This document shows, one piece after another, positions 59,987 through 64,000 of a DNA stretch of 64,000 nucleotides. The stretch is from Shinisaurus crocodilurus (lineage: Eukaryota; Chordata; Lepidosauria; Squamata; Shinisauridae), in contig CM037877.1 in NCBI GenBank assembly GCA_021292165.1, positions 159,731,871 to 159,795,870 on the forward strand, written 5' to 3'. The notes beneath the pieces are model-generated. The model ran no database searches and was not told the DNA's origin. It was given only the letters and a program-made list of their open reading frames with translations. The position numbers and the translations under genes are program-made. How positions within the stretch are numbered: position 1 is the first letter of the stretch; the number at the start of each line of letters is the position of its first letter.

Positions 59987-60950
59987 AAGATAAGCAATAC
60001 ATTAATAAAGGCTAGATTATCCGGTGTTGCCTGCGGAGCAGAAATGTTTCTCGTTAATTTCTTGTGAGTTTTGATTTTAAAAAGGGAAGAAATATTTCCT
60101 GTTTACTGCTGCATACGTAGAAAAAATGTACGTTCTCCTTTTTCTCCAATTTAGGATTGACTCGTATAAATTGGTGCAGTGTGGAGGGGAAAGTTCCATT
60201 AATTTTAGGCAGGCTGTGGGTTGTGAAAACATATAGGGTGTTAATTGAAAATATCAGCCTGCAGGCTGCCTTCTCCTTAATCTCCCAGGCTAAAACCTTG
60301 CTGTGTTTCCCACCCCACCGCCTTTTCTTCCCTCATTTTGCTGCATAATACACGTCTTTTTTGGGTTTTTTAATTAATTGTGGGTTGGAGAGTGACTGAG
60401 GTATTATTGCATAGAAACCGGCTTAAGGAAGCTTTTGATGGTGGCTGGACTTTTTCCTCCACTGCTCATCTACATCTTTTCTGTACCTTTTGTCAGGATG
60501 AAATGTGGATAGCTCAAGTTCAGCAGTGCAAACCTACTAAAAAAAACTTCATTTTTATAAATGACATTATAATAGGAATCCCCAAAGACTTATAAAGAAA
60601 TCTCAGATAGCATGTAATTTTCTAGAAAGAGAGCGATGTAGTTCCCCGTTTTACAAATTCGCTAACTTCTGACTTGCCACTTCCCCCCCCCCCCTCACTT
60701 AAAGTGTGATTTAGTGTTCTCTAAGTCACTGGAGAGAGATGAGAGACAGTAGCTGAAGACAAGCTTTCAGAGCATAGTGCCTTGAGCCGACAATATGTTG
60801 ATGTTAATAAAATACTTATGCTTCTAAGGAGAGTGACTAGTGGTTTGGTTTCAAGATTCTGACTCCAAGCTCTTGCAGTGGAACCATTTAGTTTAGAATA
60901 TTACATTTCCTAACATAGGGCAGACACTATGTTTAACCATGGTTAGTGCT
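59143..60950. other. Unique intergenic DNA, possible conserved noncoding element
   Basis: No repeat family is recognised except a (CA)n tract at 59946-59988 and a C run near 60684. Between 59690 and 60600 the text holds developmental-type motifs such as CAGGTG, TTATAATTAAAATTG and TTAATTT. The long neighbouring intergenic region of PTBP2 is rich in conserved elements in mammals, so this is a candidate only. Confidence 0.3.
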
Positions 60951-61324
60951 AGGGATGTGGAAGAATTTGTTCAGTTCACATTTTAATTAAGTAACTTTGC
61001 ATTTTAATGTGAACTTAACCTAATTTTGCACTTTGAAACCAAAACTCAGTTATCCTTCGAAATTTGCACTTTTTCCAAATTTTGCAATGGATATCTCCAG
61101 TCAAAAAATGCATCCAAAAATGCATATATCAGGGGAAATAATGTTCAAAAGTGCATTACATTAGGAAAACTGCTTGCAAAAAAAATGTGCATATGAGGCA
61201 AAAATGCATGTATTTCCAGCTCACACCAGGGTGGCCAGGTGTCCTACTTTACAGAGGTCAGTCCTCTGCTTGAAGAGCTGTTAGAAGACAGCCCTCTATT
61301 TGATGGCCTCTCGTGCTTGAAGAG
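60951..61324 (+). repeat. Tandem-like ATGCA-rich segment and start of an unnamed repeat
   Basis: From 61090 short units around AAAATGCAT recur irregularly. From about 61220 the text GTCAGTCCTCTGCTTGAAG matches the repeat at 49260. Confidence 0.45.
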
Positions 61325-62045
61325 CTGTCCAGTCTTTGTTTCATTTTCATTACATTTATTATCTTTAGTCGAAGCTCTCTGGGTGGTTTGCAAAGTTTAA
61401 AACCCTTAAAAATAGAATATTATATATAGTATAAAAACCATATAAATGGGACAACACACACACACATACATACATATCCAAGCAATTTTACAACAATAAG
61501 AAAAATCCTGATTAAATCTTTTACCATATGCTGCCAAATCACTTCCACAGGAAGTGGTGATGGCCACCAATTTGGATGGCTTTAAAGGAGGATTGGACAA
61601 ATTCATGTAGGAGAAGGCCATTGGTGACTACCAGTCCTACTGTGTGTCTTCCAGTATCAGAGGCAGTATGGCTATGTACTCCAGTTGCTGGGGAACATGG
61701 GCAGGAAGGTGCTGTTGCACTCATGTCCTGCTTGTGGGTTTCCCGTGGGCAGCTGGTTGGCCACTGTGTGAACAGAATGCTGGACTAGATGGACCCTTGG
61801 TCTGATCCAGCATGGCTCTTCTTATGATCTTATGTTAATGCCTGAGAATAGAGGATCATCTTAACCTGGTGCTGAAAAGATGACAATGTTGATGCCAGGT
61901 GGGCCTCATTGGGAGACACCACCAAGAAGGCCCTCTCACTTGTTGCCACCTTCCAAGTCTCCCTTGGAGGAGGGCCTTAGATGATATGCCTAGTGTACAA
62001 GGAGGGTTATGCTGGGGGAGGTCTAGGTTAAGGTCAACGAGCCAT
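61325..62045. mobile_element. LINE fragments interrupting the unnamed repeat
   Basis: An L2-like 3' end (minus, GTCGAAGCTCTCTGGGTGG) lies at 61325-61400. A CR1-type ORF2 end (plus) follows at 61530-61845, reading EVVMATNLDGFKGGLDKFM, then GCTGGACTAGATGGACCC and a TTCTTATG tail. Another L2-like piece (minus) at 61855-62040 matches 22200-22380. Confidence 0.6.
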
Positions 62046-62300
62046 AAGGAGCGAGAGCTGCAGAAGCCTTGAAGTTGCCCATTAACTATTAAACCCCTGG
62101 ACAGCAGGCTGAGCACTTGATCACTGTCTTCCCCACTATGGTGAGATGTATTGTATTTCTGTTTAAATTATACTTATTACAGTATATCTAAATTTGCAGC
62201 AATACATATAAATTAGCCCATGCACATATTATGCAAATTGGTATCCTTTTTGTTGTTGATGATGATGTATTTCCTCTTTTTGGGTGGGCAATGTGTAAGT
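62046..62300 (+). repeat. Right part of the unnamed dispersed repeat
   Basis: Aligns by eye with 49425-49680: GCCTTGAAGTTGCCCAT, CCCACTATGGTGAGATG, GATGTATTTCCTCTTTTTG. Separated from its left part by LINE insertions. Confidence 0.6.
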
Positions 62301-62984
62301 GGCCACTTTAGTGCCTTGTATGGACTGAGAACACGCCCCAAGAATCTTCCACGTTGCATGGGTTCTTTGGCAGGCAAGCTGACAACTTTTCCTTCAGGCA
62401 GAAAGTTGAAACCCACTGAAAACAGGGAATTGTACACCTTTCAGGCTTGCACAAACTTAGCAATTAACCAGCCCATTTTTGCTACAGACAATTACCAAGC
62501 CATTCCAAAACTCATGTATTAGCAGAAGCAGTCTCCCTTCTTTCACTGTCAGGGTGGTTTTTTGTTTTGGGGTGTGTGTGGTTTTTTTTACAGGAGAACA
62601 GCATTTGGTTTTTTTTGTTGATAGGATAAAACATGTAATTTAACAACAAAAAGGCAGCTTTTTGAATTTTTATACCTCCGAGAGCTGAAAAACTCATTTA
62701 CATTAGAATGGACGTTTATGACAGTACATTTGCATTATTTCCCCCCTCTGGCATTTAGCATTCGAGATATGCAAAGCAATATGCTTGTATTAGGTAAAGG
62801 CCTCTTCCGATGTAATGGCTGGTGTTCAGAAGGTGAAGTTTAGAAGTGTATGAGTAGATACCTATGGGGAAATACATTGGAATTTGTTATCAATGTACAT
62901 TTCCTGAGGCTATTCCAGAAAAGCTTTCACTGGAAAAGTTATATGAGTAAACAAATGTACTGTAAGCTTTTAGTTATTTATTAA
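62301..62984. other. Unique intergenic DNA, possible conserved noncoding element
   Basis: No repeat is recognised. 62640-62830 is AT-rich with ATGCAAAG and ATTTGCAT octamer-like motifs. No gene is seen. Candidate regulatory DNA only. Confidence 0.3.
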
Positions 62985-63127
62985 GAGATTTCTAGGCTAC
63001 CTTTTTGGACCATGCATTCATGAGGTGGCTTCCGATATATAAAAAACAAAACCCAAACATGTAAAAATCTCAAAACACCATAGAAACAGTAGAATCGGCA
63101 ATCAAATTATCAACAGCAATAGCAACT

Positions 63128-63330
63128 CATCATAGGAACATAGAAAGCTGCCTTATCCTGAGTCAGACCATTGGTCCAGATAGCCCAGTATTGTTGACAC
63201 TGACTGGCAGCTGCTCTCCCGGGTTTCAGGCAGGAGTTTCTCCTGCCCTACTTGAAGATGCCGGGGATCAAACCTGAGACTTCTGCATGCAAAGCATGTG
63301 CTCAACCACTGAACTATGGCCCTCTTCTAT
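63128..63330 (-). mobile_element. tRNA-Ala-like SINE
   Basis: Read on the minus strand the head is GGCCATAGTTCAGTGGTTGA, then CATGCTTTGCATGCAGAAG and GGTTTGATCCCC. These give an A box (TAGTTCAGTGG), a TGC anticodon-loop region and a B box. The body ends CAGCTTTCTATGTTCC. This SINE type is common in squamates. Internal Pol III boxes are still recognisable. Confidence 0.8.
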
Positions 63331-63583
63331 AATTTAATTTTTTTTAAAGTTTAACTTTTTTTCCCAAGCAGTGTAAAGCCAATTTTTAAAAGGGGCCTGT
63401 ATCCAAGAGAAAGGGACTCAAAACCAATGGGTCTTTAGAGCTCATTTGAAGGCCTGAATTTATGGGCCATCTGTAGTTCAGTCAGGATAGAACTCCAAAA
63501 TCGTGGGGCCACGGCTGAAAAGGTCCTGCCCCTTGTGCCCTCCAACCTAATAGCTCTCACTGGAGGGCGCACAAGCAGGGCCT

Positions 63584-63797
63584 CCAAGCAGGGGAGGCGG
63601 GTGACTCTTATGTCAGCGGGGCTCCTTAGCCATTGCAGCTTTTATTTTTAGCTTTATAGGAGCTATCCATGGTATTCCATGGCTGTGAACCTATTGGGGG
63701 GCATTCAGAACCATGGATAGCTCCTATAAAGCTCAAACAAAAAGCTGCAATGCATAAGGAGCCCCACTGACAAAGGAGTCACCCGCCTCCCTGCCTC
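63584..63797. repeat. Long inverted repeat (~88-bp arms)
   Basis: The left arm from GGGGAGGCGGGTGACTC to AGCTATCCATGGT is mirrored after about 36 nt by ACCATGGATAGCTCC to GAGTCACCCGCCTCCC. Only a few mismatches and small indels. It lies inside an L2 copy. Confidence 0.85.
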
Positions 63798-64000
63798 CAA
63801 GGCTGGTCTCAAAGCACAGGGAGGTTTGTACGGGTGAAGGCAGCCCTTCAAATAACCTGGCCCCAGATCATTTGGAACTTGAGAGGTCAATTCCAGCACT
63901 TTGAACTGGGCCTGGAAATGCACTAGCAACTGGTGCGGTGTGCAGTACTTAAGGGGTTTGTTTTCTGAAGCCATCCTGAGTGGGATAGAATTGCTTCCAA

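Larger units (their letters stand above)
62985..64000 (-). mobile_element. L2-like LINE, interrupted by a SINE, running off the window
   Basis: The left end TTATTAAGAGATTTCTAGGC resembles a 3' terminus. From 63455 the minus strand has ORF2 C-terminal text such as LLVHFQAQFKVLELTSQVPN, then LGPGYLKGCLHPYKPP. The interior holds a long inverted duplication and a nested SINE. Confidence 0.6.

Overview
The window is vertebrate nuclear DNA, most likely from a squamate reptile (lizard or snake). It carries the 3' two-thirds of one gene, PTBP2 (neuronal polypyrimidine tract-binding protein, nPTB), on the + strand, followed by about 30 kb of intergenic DNA. The squamate assignment is an inference from the repeat mix: young CR1 with an AATCATAG-type 3' tail, many L2-like LINEs, an L1 relic, a tRNA-Ala-like SINE and numerous hAT and foldback MITEs.

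Gene layout: eight exons (human numbering 7 to 14) are present, and all splice sites are GT-AG. They encode 338 residues: the rest of RRM2, the linker with a ten-alanine tract, RRM3, and RRM4 to the natural stop at 32000-32002. Introns 7 and 8 (13.7 and 11.3 kb) are full of transposons. Introns 9 and 10, around the 34-nt exon 10, have no recognisable interspersed repeats. They hold a 444-nt stretch without any AG dinucleotide, distant branch-point candidates, a long pyrimidine tract and five TGCATG motifs. This is the regulatory apparatus of the PTBP2 exon 10 NMD switch. The 3'UTR contains an overlapping miR-133/miR-9 seed match with a miR-124 match close behind it.

Repeat layout: 0-2.5 kb, tandem hAT MITEs and an L1 relic. 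2.8-7.1 kb, foldback elements including one of about 1.2 kb. 8.4-11.9 kb, a decayed autonomous hAT with a BED-finger transposase, interrupted by a mariner-like MITE. 13.3-15.1 kb, an old CR1-like relic and a 115-bp-period minisatellite. 16.7-24.6 kb, LINE and hAT fragments. 25.6-27.2 kb, a 1.54-kb hAT element with perfect 8-bp target duplication carrying CpG-rich cargo of unknown origin. 35-64 kb, a nearly full-length CR1 (42.1-46.2 kb), several nested L2 copies, a 5'-truncated LINE with a 20-bp target duplication, and long inverted repeats.

No second host protein-coding gene could be supported. Long open frames outside PTBP2 are transposon-derived or compositional.
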